From JANQUM01 sp047630355 (GTDB lineage: Bacteria; Bacteroidota; Bacteroidia; Cytophagales; Spirosomataceae): DNA of 15,773 nt. A program made the translations under genes and the position numbers. Location: the NCBI GenBank assembly GCA_047630355.1, contig JBLHXN010000075.1:1-15773 (forward strand), in the 5' to 3' direction. Numbering within the stretch: position 1 is the stretch's first letter; each line of letters opens with the position of its first letter. The notes under the pieces were generated by a model that searched no databases, was not told the origin of the DNA, and saw only the letters and a list, made by a program, of their open reading frames with translations. Below are positions 7,102 to 14,803 of this stretch, in pieces.

Positions 7102-8022
7102 TCACCCAAAATAATTATTCCTCGCTTTCACGTTCAGCGTCGAAGTTCCGGTTACGGCTTTTTTGAGCTTTTCCATGTCGGGTTGGGTTTTTACGAGAAC
7201 GCCGAGACCTTCCAGACTTTTGATTTTCTCAATGGCTTCTTCGCTGGTGAAAGTTTTAATGTATTTCAACCAATTCAATAACTCACGCGTTGTGGGGGCA
7301 CGTTCGAGTCCGGCGTTACGGAGTTGATAGAAAATATCAAGGGCAACTTCTACTACTTTATCGTTAATTTCAGGATAGTGTTTTGATACAATTTGCTGCA
7401 TCATTTCGGCGTCAGGAAAAGTGATATAATGATAAATGCAACGCCCTTTAAAAGCGGTCGGCAATTCCTGTTCGCGGTTGGAAGTTATCACGATAGCGGG
7501 CATTTCTTCCTCCGAAATTTCAATCACTTCGTCAGATTCCGGCATCACAAATTTACGGTGACTGAGGGCGTATAATAAATCGTTCGGAAACTCACGCGGG
7601 GCTTTGTCGATTTCGTCAATTAACAATACCGAATTTGGCGTTGAATACGCCTGAGCCGCCGGACCTTTCACTACGTAATCAGCTAAGTTTTCGGAGTTTC
7701 GTCCGCCCGTTGAGAGTTTGTTTTGCAAACCTTTTTCTTCGCGTTGGGCGTTCAGAATTTCTATCTGAGAATCCCGCAAATACTTCACGTGATCAAACCG
7801 AGCCACAAACTGCTCGACGTTACTTTTTGAACCCGTGGGGTAAACAAAAAGCGGTACGTTGGCGTCTTTGGCGTATTGAATCGGTAGTTCAGTTTTGCCA
7901 GTTCCGGGTTCGCCTTCAATCAAAAGCGGCATTCCCAAAACCCGTGCCATGTGAAAAGCCTGTGCTAATTCGGCATCGCAGATGTATTTCTCCGAGCCGT
8001 TCCAATATTCCGTAAGTGCCAT
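7102..8022 (-). CDS. MoxR-type AAA+ ATPase
   Basis: The 306-aa cytoplasmic protein is a complete MoxR-class AAA+ ATPase. Walker A is GEPGTGKT (residues 37-44), Walker B is LLIDEID (133-139), sensor 1 is ITSNRE (179-184), and the sensor 2 region is APTTRELLNWLK (Arg246). A long charged segment between Walker A and B (REEKGLQNKLSTGGRNSENL) is longer than in the shortest MoxR proteins. Such ATPases normally work as chaperones with a von Willebrand factor A protein, often to insert cofactors or assemble complexes. No VWA gene is beside it: the next gene on one side is the sugar transporter and on the other the convergent TlpA-like pseudogene. The ATG at 8022 gives a normal N-terminus (MALTEYWNGSEKYICDAEL). 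The partner is therefore unknown. Confidence 0.92.
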   Translation of the reverse strand: MALTEYWNGSEKYICDAELAQAFHMARVLGMPLLIEGEPGTGKTELPIQYAKDANVPLFVYPTGSKSNVEQFVARFDHVKYLRDSQIEILNAQREEKGLQNKLSTGGRNSENLADYVVKGPAAQAYSTPNSVLLIDEIDKAPREFPNDLLYALSHRKFVMPESDEVIEISEEEMPAIVITSNREQELPTAFKGRCIYHYITFPDAEMMQQIVSKHYPEINDKVVEVALDIFYQLRNAGLERAPTTRELLNWLKYIKTFTSEEAIEKIKSLEGLGVLVKTQPDMEKLKKAVTGTSTLNVKARNNYFG

Positions 8023-8079
8023 GTATATTTTTAGTTGTGATGAATGTGCCGCAAGTTAGGAAAAAGGGAGTTTGAGAAC

Positions 8080-8112
8080 AAAAAAGCCCGCAGTATTAAC
8101 TACAGGCCTTTT
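8080..8112 (-). terminator. Terminator of the sugar transporter gene
   Basis: On the minus strand, AAAAGGCCTGTAGT pairs with ACTGCGGGCTTTT around a TAAT loop, with G-T pairs but a continuous stem of about 13 bp, and is followed by T residues. It lies 30 bases after the transporter stop and before the moxR start, so the two genes are probably separate units. Confidence 0.75.
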
Positions 8113-8141
8113 CGTCTATAAATATAATAACTAACAGTCTT

Positions 8142-9461
8142 TCACTTCCCCGACCAGCTTTTGATTTTGTGCCCCCACATTGCGAAGAAAAGAATGAAAG
8201 CGTAGCACGGAATCAGAATCCAATAACTGCTTGTAGCTGCGGTTGCTAAAGCACTGGTTTCCTCAATTCCGGAAGCAATGAGTTCGCTTTTACTCGCATC
8301 TACTATTCTACCGTAAAGCGGTGGAATAATGGCTCCGCCAGAGATAGCCATGATCAGCAAAGCCGAAGCCGTTTTAGTGAACTTCCCTAAACCTTTCAAC
8401 GTCAACGGCCAGATTGCCGGCCAAACCAACGCATTAGCAATTCCTAAAGCCGCCACAAATAGTATTGAGGTAAAACCTGTAGTAAACAGAATGCAAAAAC
8501 TAAAGATAATTCCTAAAACCGCACTAATTTTCAAGGCTGTTCCTTGCTCAATGTATTTAGGAATCAAAACCACACCTAACGCGTAAGTTGCTACCATTGC
8601 CATGAGAGTATAAGTGGTAAAGAATTTGGCCTCTTCGCCGGTGAAGCCCAGCGATATTCCGTAAGAGATGATGGTGTCTCCGGCTATAACCTCCGCACCC
8701 ACATATACGAAAAGGGCAAATACTCCCAACCATAAGTGCGGGAATTGAAAAATACTTGTTTTAGCAGTGGTGCCGTCTGTTGGCTCTTCAATTTCTTCCG
8801 CTTCAATTTGTGGTAACGGTGCTTTTGTGATTAGAAAGCCCAAAATAAATAGCACAATTGCCATCACTAAATACGGCGTAAATACGCTATCCGCCATGGT
8901 ATCTAAGAGTGCCGCCTTTTCGGTTACTCCAACAGTTTCTAATTTCTCATTTACTTCGTCAATTCCAGAAAGCAGCAACGCCCCGAAAATTAACGAACCC
9001 AATGCTCCGGCAACTTTATTGGCAATTCCCATAATGGCAATGCGTTTTGCGGCACTTTCGATGGGACCTAAAATAGTAATATACGGATTGGCGGCAGTTT
9101 GCAGAAGAGTCATTCCCGTACCCTGAATAAATATAGCCAGTAGGAAGATCCAATAAATGCGGGCTTCAGCGGCGGGAATGAATACCAACGCCCCAATTCC
9201 CATGATGATTAAACCCAACGAAATGCCTTTTTTGTAGCCGATTTTATTCAAAACCCAAGAGGCGGGCAACGCCATCACCACAAACGAAATATAGGAAGCA
9301 GAGGCTACTAAATAAGCTTGGGCATCGGTGAGTTCATTAATGGTTTTCATAAACGGAATTAACGCTCCGTTTATCCAGGTCACGAACCCGAAAATAAAAA
9401 AGAGACTGGCGATAATTACTATCGGAATAATACTGTCTTTTTGTTGGATGTTACTTTTCAT
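8142..9461 (-). CDS. Sugar MFS transporter, FucP/NagP type
   Basis: The ATG at 9461 gives a 439-aa, 12-helix major facilitator protein (MKSNIQQKDS start). A TTG 48 bases upstream (9509) would add a hydrophilic 16-residue extension and is less likely. The FucP-family N-terminal signature FFIFGFVTWINGALIPFMK (residues 21-39) is present. So are the intracellular loop motif GYKKGISLG, the QTAANPYITILGP motif and the WPLTLKGLGKFT and ISGGAIIPPLYGRI stretches of the second half. The family carries fucose, glucose/galactose or N-acetylglucosamine with protons or sodium. The truncated NagA-like gene and the GH3 hexosaminidase close by favour N-acetylglucosamine, but this rests on context and not on substrate residues. 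A candidate promoter lies upstream and a terminator follows. Confidence 0.9.
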   Translation of the reverse strand: MKSNIQQKDSIIPIVIIASLFFIFGFVTWINGALIPFMKTINELTDAQAYLVASASYISFVVMALPASWVLNKIGYKKGISLGLIIMGIGALVFIPAAEARIYWIFLLAIFIQGTGMTLLQTAANPYITILGPIESAAKRIAIMGIANKVAGALGSLIFGALLLSGIDEVNEKLETVGVTEKAALLDTMADSVFTPYLVMAIVLFILGFLITKAPLPQIEAEEIEEPTDGTTAKTSIFQFPHLWLGVFALFVYVGAEVIAGDTIISYGISLGFTGEEAKFFTTYTLMAMVATYALGVVLIPKYIEQGTALKISAVLGIIFSFCILFTTGFTSILFVAALGIANALVWPAIWPLTLKGLGKFTKTASALLIMAISGGAIIPPLYGRIVDASKSELIASGIEETSALATAATSSYWILIPCYAFILFFAMWGHKIKSWSGK

Positions 9462-9540
9462 ATCTTTTCTATAGTGGTTGAATAAGCCTTCAATAGTTTT
9501 GTAATGCAAAAAACTAAAAGCCTTAGAGGAGTTTATTTAG

Positions 9541-9569
9541 GAAAGGTACCCACCAAAAGGTTCACTCAA
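9541..9569 (-). promoter_or_regulatory. Candidate promoter of the sugar transporter
   Basis: On the minus strand, a TTG (9567-9569) is followed after 18 bases by TACCTTTC (9541-9548), matching TAnnTTTG in all but the last base. The spacing equals that of the katG promoter. It supports transcription starting about 85 bases before the ATG at 9461. Confidence 0.5.
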
Positions 9570-9701
9570 AAGTTATTGGCACTAATTTCGTGAATTTGCA
9601 ATACTCAGTTTACCCCGTTATCTATGAATAATAAGCTACAAGGCGACGTTCAGGTCTGTTACGTAAAACTGATTTCTCGCAAAACCCGTCTGCTTTTTAG
9701 T

Positions 9702-10007
9702 TTATTCAGAGAACTCGTAAATTACTTCACCAGACTTGATGGTTTTGATAATTTTTATTCGCTCGGCGGTTCGTTCAAAACAGGTTAAATCGGTTTTAGC
9801 ACCGTGCCTTAATCCGTACGTAAAGTTACTTTTCAACAATTCTCCGGGTTTCAGCGAAGCCAAATCAAGAGCTGTTGCCATCGGTAATATACCTGAATTT
9901 ATCAGGTGCTCTACGCATTGCAAAAGTGATTGGGCAGACCCCGCGAGCATCACGGGATTATCTTTTATAAAAACACTCCAGCGGCTAAACCGATTAGAAC
10001 CCTTTTA
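9702..10007 (-). pseudogene. 3' remnant of an N-acetylglucosamine-6-phosphate deacetylase-like gene
   Basis: Only the last part of an amidohydrolase remains, about 85-100 codons against about 380-400 for a full NagA. Recognisable parts are NPVMLAGSAQSLLQCVEHLI, matching the LAGS-A-L region of NagA that follows the active site. Then come ATALDLASLKPGELL and the closing barrel-side strand GAKTDLTCFERTAERIKIIK with GEVIYE. All metal- and substrate-binding residues of the N-terminal barrel are absent, so it cannot be active. The frame is open back to a stop at about 10008-10010 without a good start codon. On its 5' side the DNA encodes in another frame the start of an unrelated membrane protein (see 9965-10027), which points to a deletion joint. 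Its neighbour, the NagP-type transporter, is the usual partner of NagA. Confidence 0.65.
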
Positions 10008-10027
10008 GTTAGATTAGTTGCTTTCAT
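9965..10027 (-). pseudogene. N-terminal stub of a membrane protein, possibly a dicarboxylate/cation symporter
   Basis: On the minus strand an ATG at 10025-10027, in a leader of the usual AT-rich kind, starts a 20-codon frame (containing NLTKRVLIGLAAGVFL) that ends at a TAA (9965-9967). The Arg-preceded hydrophobic run resembles the first helix of DAACS (gltP/dctA-type) symporters. YtxH-like small membrane proteins also begin in a similar way, so the family is uncertain. It meets the NagA remnant in a different frame within about 20 bases, as expected if the rest of this gene and the front of nagA were deleted together. Confidence 0.35.
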
Positions 10028-10307
10028 GGTTACCGTTTAGTTCTAAATGTCTGTGATGTGTTTGTTAAAGTTTTGAATTAAAACTCTGGTCCGTACCGAT
10101 ATATCACGCTGTTCACAGATTAGTAATAAAGCTAACTTTATGGATTCAGATTATCCTCTTGGATTAAATAAGTTTACATAACCAATAAGTGTAGAACTTT
10201 TGGCGTAAAAGTAGCCTAAACAGTCCTTCGTAAGTCTTTTAATACCACGGAACGCCTTTTTTGACAGTAGTTAACAGAAATTACTACTAATTAAATATAT
10301 AGAAATT

Positions 10308-10889
10308 ATGAATAATATAGAAGGAAAATTAACTGGAAAGAAAGTTGCCATTTTAGCCACCGACGGCTTTGAAAGAAGTGAACTAATGAGTCCGCAAAGT
10401 GCATTACTTGATGTAGGAGCAACGGTACATATCATATCAGATCACGGCGGTTCAATACGCTCGTGGCATAATAGTGATTGGAACGAAACCGTAGATGTAG
10501 ATAAAACTGTGGACGAAGTAAACGCCGACGATTACGACGCATTGGTGTTACCAGGCGGGGTAATAAATCCTGACAAATTACGCACAAACGAAAAAGCAGT
10601 TTCGTTTATCCGGGATTTCTTTGCCCAGCATAAGCCAGTAGCGTCTATTTGCCACGGACCGCAATTATTAATCGAGGCGGCTGTAGTAGAAGGGCGTACC
10701 TTAACCTCATTTCCGTCAATCAAGACAGACTTAATCAACGCCGGAGCACATTGGGAGGACAGCGAAGTTGTTACCGACAATAGTTTAGTAACGAGCCGTA
10801 ACCCGGATGACCTGCCCGCTTTCAATGCCAAAATGGTAGAAGAAATTGCCGAAGGTAAGCACGAAGAGCAGGTAGCTTCAGTACATTGA
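10308..10889 (+). CDS. DJ-1/PfpI-family protein (YhbO-like)
   Basis: The 193-aa cytoplasmic protein is a complete DJ-1/PfpI domain. It has the nucleophile elbow ASICHGPQLL with Cys115 and His116. The acidic partner is in ATDGFERSEL (Glu22), and the VLPGGVINPDKLR loop is present. This arrangement matches the PfpI/YhbO/YajL branch. Members of that branch have been described as stress proteins and as glyoxalase or protein deglycase-type enzymes acting on dicarbonyl damage; older annotations call them intracellular proteases. The ATG at 10308 follows an AT-rich leader of about 280 bases in which I see no clear -7 element. The gene stands alone and ends at a strong terminator shared with the convergent GH3 gene. 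The family is certain, the exact reaction is not. Confidence 0.93.
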   Translation: MNNIEGKLTGKKVAILATDGFERSELMSPQSALLDVGATVHIISDHGGSIRSWHNSDWNETVDVDKTVDEVNADDYDALVLPGGVINPDKLRTNEKAVSFIRDFFAQHKPVASICHGPQLLIEAAVVEGRTLTSFPSIKTDLINAGAHWEDSEVVTDNSLVTSRNPDDLPAFNAKMVEEIAEGKHEEQVASVH

Positions 10890-10925
10890 TAATAGATTTT
10901 TGACGCTATTGTTCGAAAAGAAAAT

Positions 10926-10958
10926 CCCCTCATTACATGATGTAGTGAGGGGGTTTTT
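10926..10958. terminator. Bidirectional terminator between the DJ-1 and GH3 genes
   Basis: CCCCTCATTACAT (10926-10938) pairs along 13 positions (one G-T) with ATGTAGTGAGGGG (10940-10952). TTTTT follows on the plus strand and AAAA precedes it at 10921-10924, so it can stop transcription from both sides. Confidence 0.9.
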
Positions 10959-10995
10959 GTTAAAAAAGTCCGCAAAAGTCCTTAACCTTTTGTCC

Positions 10996-13900
10996 TTATT
11001 CTTTTGTCAATTTCCCGCTGTCCTTAATTGTCCGGTAAAGCTGATTCCCAACTTCCGTTCTGATATTCATTGAGCTGATTTTGTTGTTATCGCGGGTTGG
11101 GTAAACTCGGTTTGAAAGGAAAACGTAAACTGAATTTGTGGCGGGGTCAATCCACGTAAACGTTCCGGTGTAACCTGAATGCCCGAAGCTTTCGGGAGAT
11201 GCTCCTTGCGGTCCGTTGGCAATATTCTTATCGGGATGAAGCTTGTCAAACGCAATTGCCCGACGGTTTTCTTTCGGATCGAACTGGTAACGGGTGGCTT
11301 CTTTTATTACTTCGGGTTTAATGAATTGCTGCCCGCCGTAGCTTCCATTTTGCAAATACATTTGCATCAGCTTCATCAAATCGTTGGCGTTTCCGAATAG
11401 TCCGGCGTGACCAGAAATCCCGTTTAGCATTCCCGCTCCTTCATCGTGTACCCGACCGTAAATCAACGTTTTCCGGAAAAGGTCGTCTTGTTCCGTCGGT
11501 ACAACCTTAGCTTTATCGTGAACTAATAACGGGTTGTAAGTCAAAGAGTTAGCCCCGAGAGCGTGGTACGTTTTCTTTAGATAAGTCTCCCACGGCATTC
11601 CCGTAATTAACGGCACAAAACGCGGGTAGGTATAATAGTGTAAATCGCTGTAAACGTAACCCTGATCAGGTTTTACGGGAGAGTCGGCGATTTGTTGAAA
11701 AATCGTTTTGTCATACTCTTTGTTTAACCACAAAGTATCGGCAACCTGAATGGAATATTCATTACTTTGAACGTTAGAAAAAATGCCCGGTTTCCACGTA
11801 ATTGTTTTTGGGGAAACGGCCTTTTTCCATACTTTCGAAATGGAGGCTTTGTAATCAGTTGTGTAAGTAATCTCTTTCCCGAATAAACGCTCAAAGAAGT
11901 TGCGGTCCTCTTCCGTTTTCACCAAATCCCTTTCTAAAACCATTCCGCGTTCTACCGCTTTTTTGATCGTTGCTACGGAGTCAACAGCATCCATCCAAAA
12001 CGGAATCCATGCCTTCAAACCCGAACGGTGCGTGAGCATATCTCTAAATTTCAGGTTGGCTTTATTCGTGTTTCTGAACTCAGGATAATAATCGCCGAAA
12101 GTTTTATCCAAATCGAATTTACCTTCACTCATTAATTGCATGACCGCCAACGCCGAAGTGGAGATTTTGGTAACGGAGGCGAAGTCATAAATATCGCCCA
12201 ATTGCACCTTACCCCGCTCGTTATCAATGTATTCTGTTTTTTTGTTGGCAAACTTCACAGTACTCCCGGATGTTGACATATCCATTACATCGCTGCGATT
12301 TCCTATATCGTAAGCAGCTTTACGCAATTTCATATTTCCGTTTTTGGCATCTTCGTACGTGTGATAGCCAAAGGTTTTTTGGTAAATCACCCGACCGTCT
12401 TTTGCAACCTGCATAACCGCTCCGGGATACGCTTCCGCTTTTAATCCGGCGTTAATCACCGAGTCGATTCGAGCGTTTAATAATGCAGAACTAACTCCAA
12501 CCTGCTCCGGTACGCCGTAGGCAAGTCTTCCAATGGCTTCGGTTTGGATTCCATCACCAAATTTGTAGGCTTCATTCACAGAAACTGGTAATTGCCCTCG
12601 CATCGGGATTGCTCCGAAAATTGCCTGAGCGGCGGCTTCCTCGGTGTAATCGGTCAGCTGATTTGCCATCACAATGCTCTTGGCTTCCTTTAGGTTTTCA
12701 AGTTTACCCAAAGCGTACGCATTCCCGAAAATAGTTACCGCTACGTTATCAAATTTTACTAATTTAGATAAAGCAAATTGTGTAGATTCCGTAATTCCGT
12801 AGTTGGCGTAAGGGCGGATGCTGCTCAAATGCAAACCAACTAAAACCACATCAAAACTCGATAACTGCGTAATGACGGCGTTGATAATCGCTTCATCTGC
12901 TTTTGCGGCATCCACCGCGGCAGGAATATTAAAATGGTTTACGGCAGTATAATTATCCGCCATTTTTTGAAAAGCCGTCTTGCTTTCTGCATCTACCGAA
13001 ACCACCGCAATACGTTTCGTCAAATCTTTTATCGGTAATAAATTGCCTTCGTTTTTAATTAACGTAAGTCCGCCTTCGGCAAATTCACGGTTCAAAAATT
13101 CGGACTCGGTAGATTGTAAATCTTCGATTAGATTTTCAAGTTGAGTTGGTTGATACTTATCTAATCCTGCCCATGATTTTGCCTTTAATATTTTCTTCAC
13201 CCGAGCGTTTAAAATCTCTATCGGAAACTCACCCGTTTCAACCGCTTTTTTGATAGCGTTGAAAGCCGTTGGTACATCGGTGAATGTTTCCAAAATATCG
13301 TTTCCGGCGAGAGCTGCCATTACTAATGCTTTTCCTTCGGGGAAGTATTTTACCGCTCCCTGCATATCCATGGCATCGGTGAATAAAAGTCCTTCGTAAC
13401 CTAAGTCATTCCGTAATAAATCATTCACAATTTTTGGCGACATCGTAGAGGATAAATTCGGCGTATTATCCAACGCCGGAATGCTCAAATGAGCCGTCAT
13501 AATTCCGGTTAATCCATTATCTATCAATTTCTTAAATGGAAATAATTCAACATCTTCGAGTCGTTGACGGTCGTGTTTGATTATTGGTAAATCGTAGTGT
13601 GAATCAACTCCGGTATCGCCGTGACCGGGAAAATGCTTTGCGGTGGCAATTACGTGTTGACTTTGCAGACCTTTCATGTAAGCCAAACCTTTGTTCGCCA
13701 CGGCATTTTTATCTTCACCAAAAGAGCGAAAGTTGATTACAGGATTGTTAGGATTCACATTCACATCTACCACCGGAGCGTAATTTATGTGCACGCCGAG
13801 CCGCTTGCATTGCCGCCCGATTTCAGCTCCCATGCGTTCGATGAGTACCTCGTTATTATTCATGGCTCCCAACGCCAATTGGTACGGGAAACGCACCGTA

Positions 13901-14268
13901 CTATCGAGCCGCATGGCGAGACCCCATTCGTAGTCAGCACCGATAAAAAGTGGTGTTTGGGAGAGTTCTTGTAAACGATTGACGATGCGTGCCTGCGTGG
14001 TTGGTTGTCCGGCAAAAAAAGCGACTCCTCCAATGTGGTATTTTTTCACCCATTCCACAATTTTTTCGGGTTCGTATCCCTGACCAGAAAAGTTGCCCCG
14101 TGGCATTAATAACTGCCCAACTTTTTGATCGAGTGTCATGGCGTTAAATACCGAATCTACCCATTGGGCGTTGTGGTTTGTCAGAAAATCGGGTTGTTTT
14201 TGAGCAGAAGAGGTTAAAGCAGCCATTGTAAAAATGCTTACAAATAGAGCCTGAATAGCTTTTTTCAT
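10996..14268 (-). CDS. Periplasmic GH3 beta-N-acetylhexosaminidase fused to a serine hydrolase (beta-lactamase-like) domain
   Basis: The 1090-aa protein begins with a signal peptide (residues 1-22, ending TSSAQ). Residues 30-370 form a NagZ-type GH3 barrel. KHFPGHGDTGVDSH (211-224) carries the Asp222/His224 acid-base pair and GLLFTDAMDM carries the nucleophile Asp298. Residues 385-580 are the second GH3 domain. Residues 595-1080 are a penicillin-binding/class C beta-lactamase fold with SVTK (Ser698, Lys701), YSD (Tyr873) and HSG (His1030), so the serine hydrolase also looks intact. The first half should remove N-acetylglucosamine from peptidoglycan or chitin fragments. The second may be an esterase, amidase or peptidase. 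Plain NagZ proteins are about 340 aa and cytosolic, so this is the long exported version found in Bacteroidota. The gene ends at a terminator shared with the DJ-1 gene. A TACCTTTG box lies 32 bases upstream. Confidence 0.94.
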   Translation of the reverse strand: MKKAIQALFVSIFTMAALTSSAQKQPDFLTNHNAQWVDSVFNAMTLDQKVGQLLMPRGNFSGQGYEPEKIVEWVKKYHIGGVAFFAGQPTTQARIVNRLQELSQTPLFIGADYEWGLAMRLDSTVRFPYQLALGAMNNNEVLIERMGAEIGRQCKRLGVHINYAPVVDVNVNPNNPVINFRSFGEDKNAVANKGLAYMKGLQSQHVIATAKHFPGHGDTGVDSHYDLPIIKHDRQRLEDVELFPFKKLIDNGLTGIMTAHLSIPALDNTPNLSSTMSPKIVNDLLRNDLGYEGLLFTDAMDMQGAVKYFPEGKALVMAALAGNDILETFTDVPTAFNAIKKAVETGEFPIEILNARVKKILKAKSWAGLDKYQPTQLENLIEDLQSTESEFLNREFAEGGLTLIKNEGNLLPIKDLTKRIAVVSVDAESKTAFQKMADNYTAVNHFNIPAAVDAAKADEAIINAVITQLSSFDVVLVGLHLSSIRPYANYGITESTQFALSKLVKFDNVAVTIFGNAYALGKLENLKEAKSIVMANQLTDYTEEAAAQAIFGAIPMRGQLPVSVNEAYKFGDGIQTEAIGRLAYGVPEQVGVSSALLNARIDSVINAGLKAEAYPGAVMQVAKDGRVIYQKTFGYHTYEDAKNGNMKLRKAAYDIGNRSDVMDMSTSGSTVKFANKKTEYIDNERGKVQLGDIYDFASVTKISTSALAVMQLMSEGKFDLDKTFGDYYPEFRNTNKANLKFRDMLTHRSGLKAWIPFWMDAVDSVATIKKAVERGMVLERDLVKTEEDRNFFERLFGKEITYTTDYKASISKVWKKAVSPKTITWKPGIFSNVQSNEYSIQVADTLWLNKEYDKTIFQQIADSPVKPDQGYVYSDLHYYTYPRFVPLITGMPWETYLKKTYHALGANSLTYNPLLVHDKAKVVPTEQDDLFRKTLIYGRVHDEGAGMLNGISGHAGLFGNANDLMKLMQMYLQNGSYGGQQFIKPEVIKEATRYQFDPKENRRAIAFDKLHPDKNIANGPQGASPESFGHSGYTGTFTWIDPATNSVYVFLSNRVYPTRDNNKISSMNIRTEVGNQLYRTIKDSGKLTKE

Positions 14269-14299
14269 GTACGTTGATTGATAGTTAAGGTCTTGTAAT

Positions 14300-14307
14300 C
14301 AAAGGTA
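14300..14307 (-). promoter_or_regulatory. -7 element before the GH3 gene
   Basis: TACCTTTG on the minus strand matches TAnnTTTG exactly and lies 32 bases before the start codon. No TTG is found 17-23 bases further upstream, so the promoter is weaker or uses another -33 contact. Confidence 0.45.
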
Positions 14308-14414
14308 CAGAATTGAAGCGAGATTTTCAGGAGAGTTGTAACCAAGGTAAGCTTGAATGAAGTGGCTCACTCTTTTATAAAGAGAATTATTAAAAATAAT
14401 AAAGCGAAATACCC

Positions 14415-14742
14415 ATGAAGAATATTACCGTTATATGTTTAGGAGAGTACCCGTTCCAGAGCCTTGTCGAAAAAGGTACCGTTCGACAAGCACGCTCCGT
14501 ATTTATCGACAAGAAGATTGCACAAGAATTGTCAGAAGACAAACAAGAAAGGGTTTTCAAAAGAGGTCAGGATACCTACTTTTACACCAGTGGCGTTCGT
14601 CCGTATTCATACGGATTATAGACGTGCAGTACCACCAGTCAGATTTTGGTAGAAGCGTGGGTGAAATCATTAGAAGAAAATACGGAAAGTAGAAGGCGAT
14701 ATTAAGAAAATGACGGAGCTGTATGAAGAGACGGAAGAATTG
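14415..14742 (+). pseudogene. Possible decayed gene between the GH3 and ZIP genes
   Basis: This belongs to the 14269-14803 stretch, which has no intact gene I can defend. Protein-like sequence hops frames: frame A from the ATG at 14415 ends in FKRGQDTYFYTSGVRPYSYG (stop 14619-14621). Frame B then gives FIRIIDVQYHQSDFGRSVGE and RRKYGK (stop 14690-14692). Frame C gives VEGDIKKMTELYEETEEL (stop before 14743). I do not recognise the product. The front part overlaps a perfect inverted repeat CTTGTCGAA/TTCGACAAG (14463-14490) of dispersed-repeat type, which may have broken it. The 68-aa frame could instead be an intact small gene. Confidence 0.3.
14463..14490. repeat. Inverted repeat CTTGTCGAA / TTCGACAAG
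   Basis: Nine bases at 14463-14471 pair perfectly with 14482-14490 around a 10-base loop. The arms match the 'CTTGTCGAA' core of the dispersed intergenic sequence type also suggested at 3921-3992. It lies inside the possible decayed gene. Confidence 0.5.
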
Positions 14743-14781
14743 TAAAATACGACAACGCCCGCAGAGCGTTGTCGTATTTTA
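14743..14781. terminator. Bidirectional terminator next to the ZIP gene
   Basis: A perfect 16-bp stem TAAAATACGACAACGC (14743-14758) pairs with GCGTTGTCGTATTTTA (14766-14781) around a 7-base loop, with the A/T run built into the stem on both sides. It lies 22 bases after the ZIP transporter stop on the minus strand and directly after the decayed plus-strand frame. Confidence 0.85.
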
Positions 14782-14803
14782 CCAAGCATCGAAAGACTAA
14801 TAT

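Noticed and set aside
9462..9509. TTG start for the sugar transporter
   Set aside because: The 16-residue extension is hydrophilic and untypical of FucP-type transporters; the ATG at 9461 gives the usual N-terminus.
14600..14615. Perfect small palindrome TCCGTAT-TC-ATACGGA
   Set aside because: It has no promoter nearby and no second copy; chance or decay within the broken frame is as likely as an operator.
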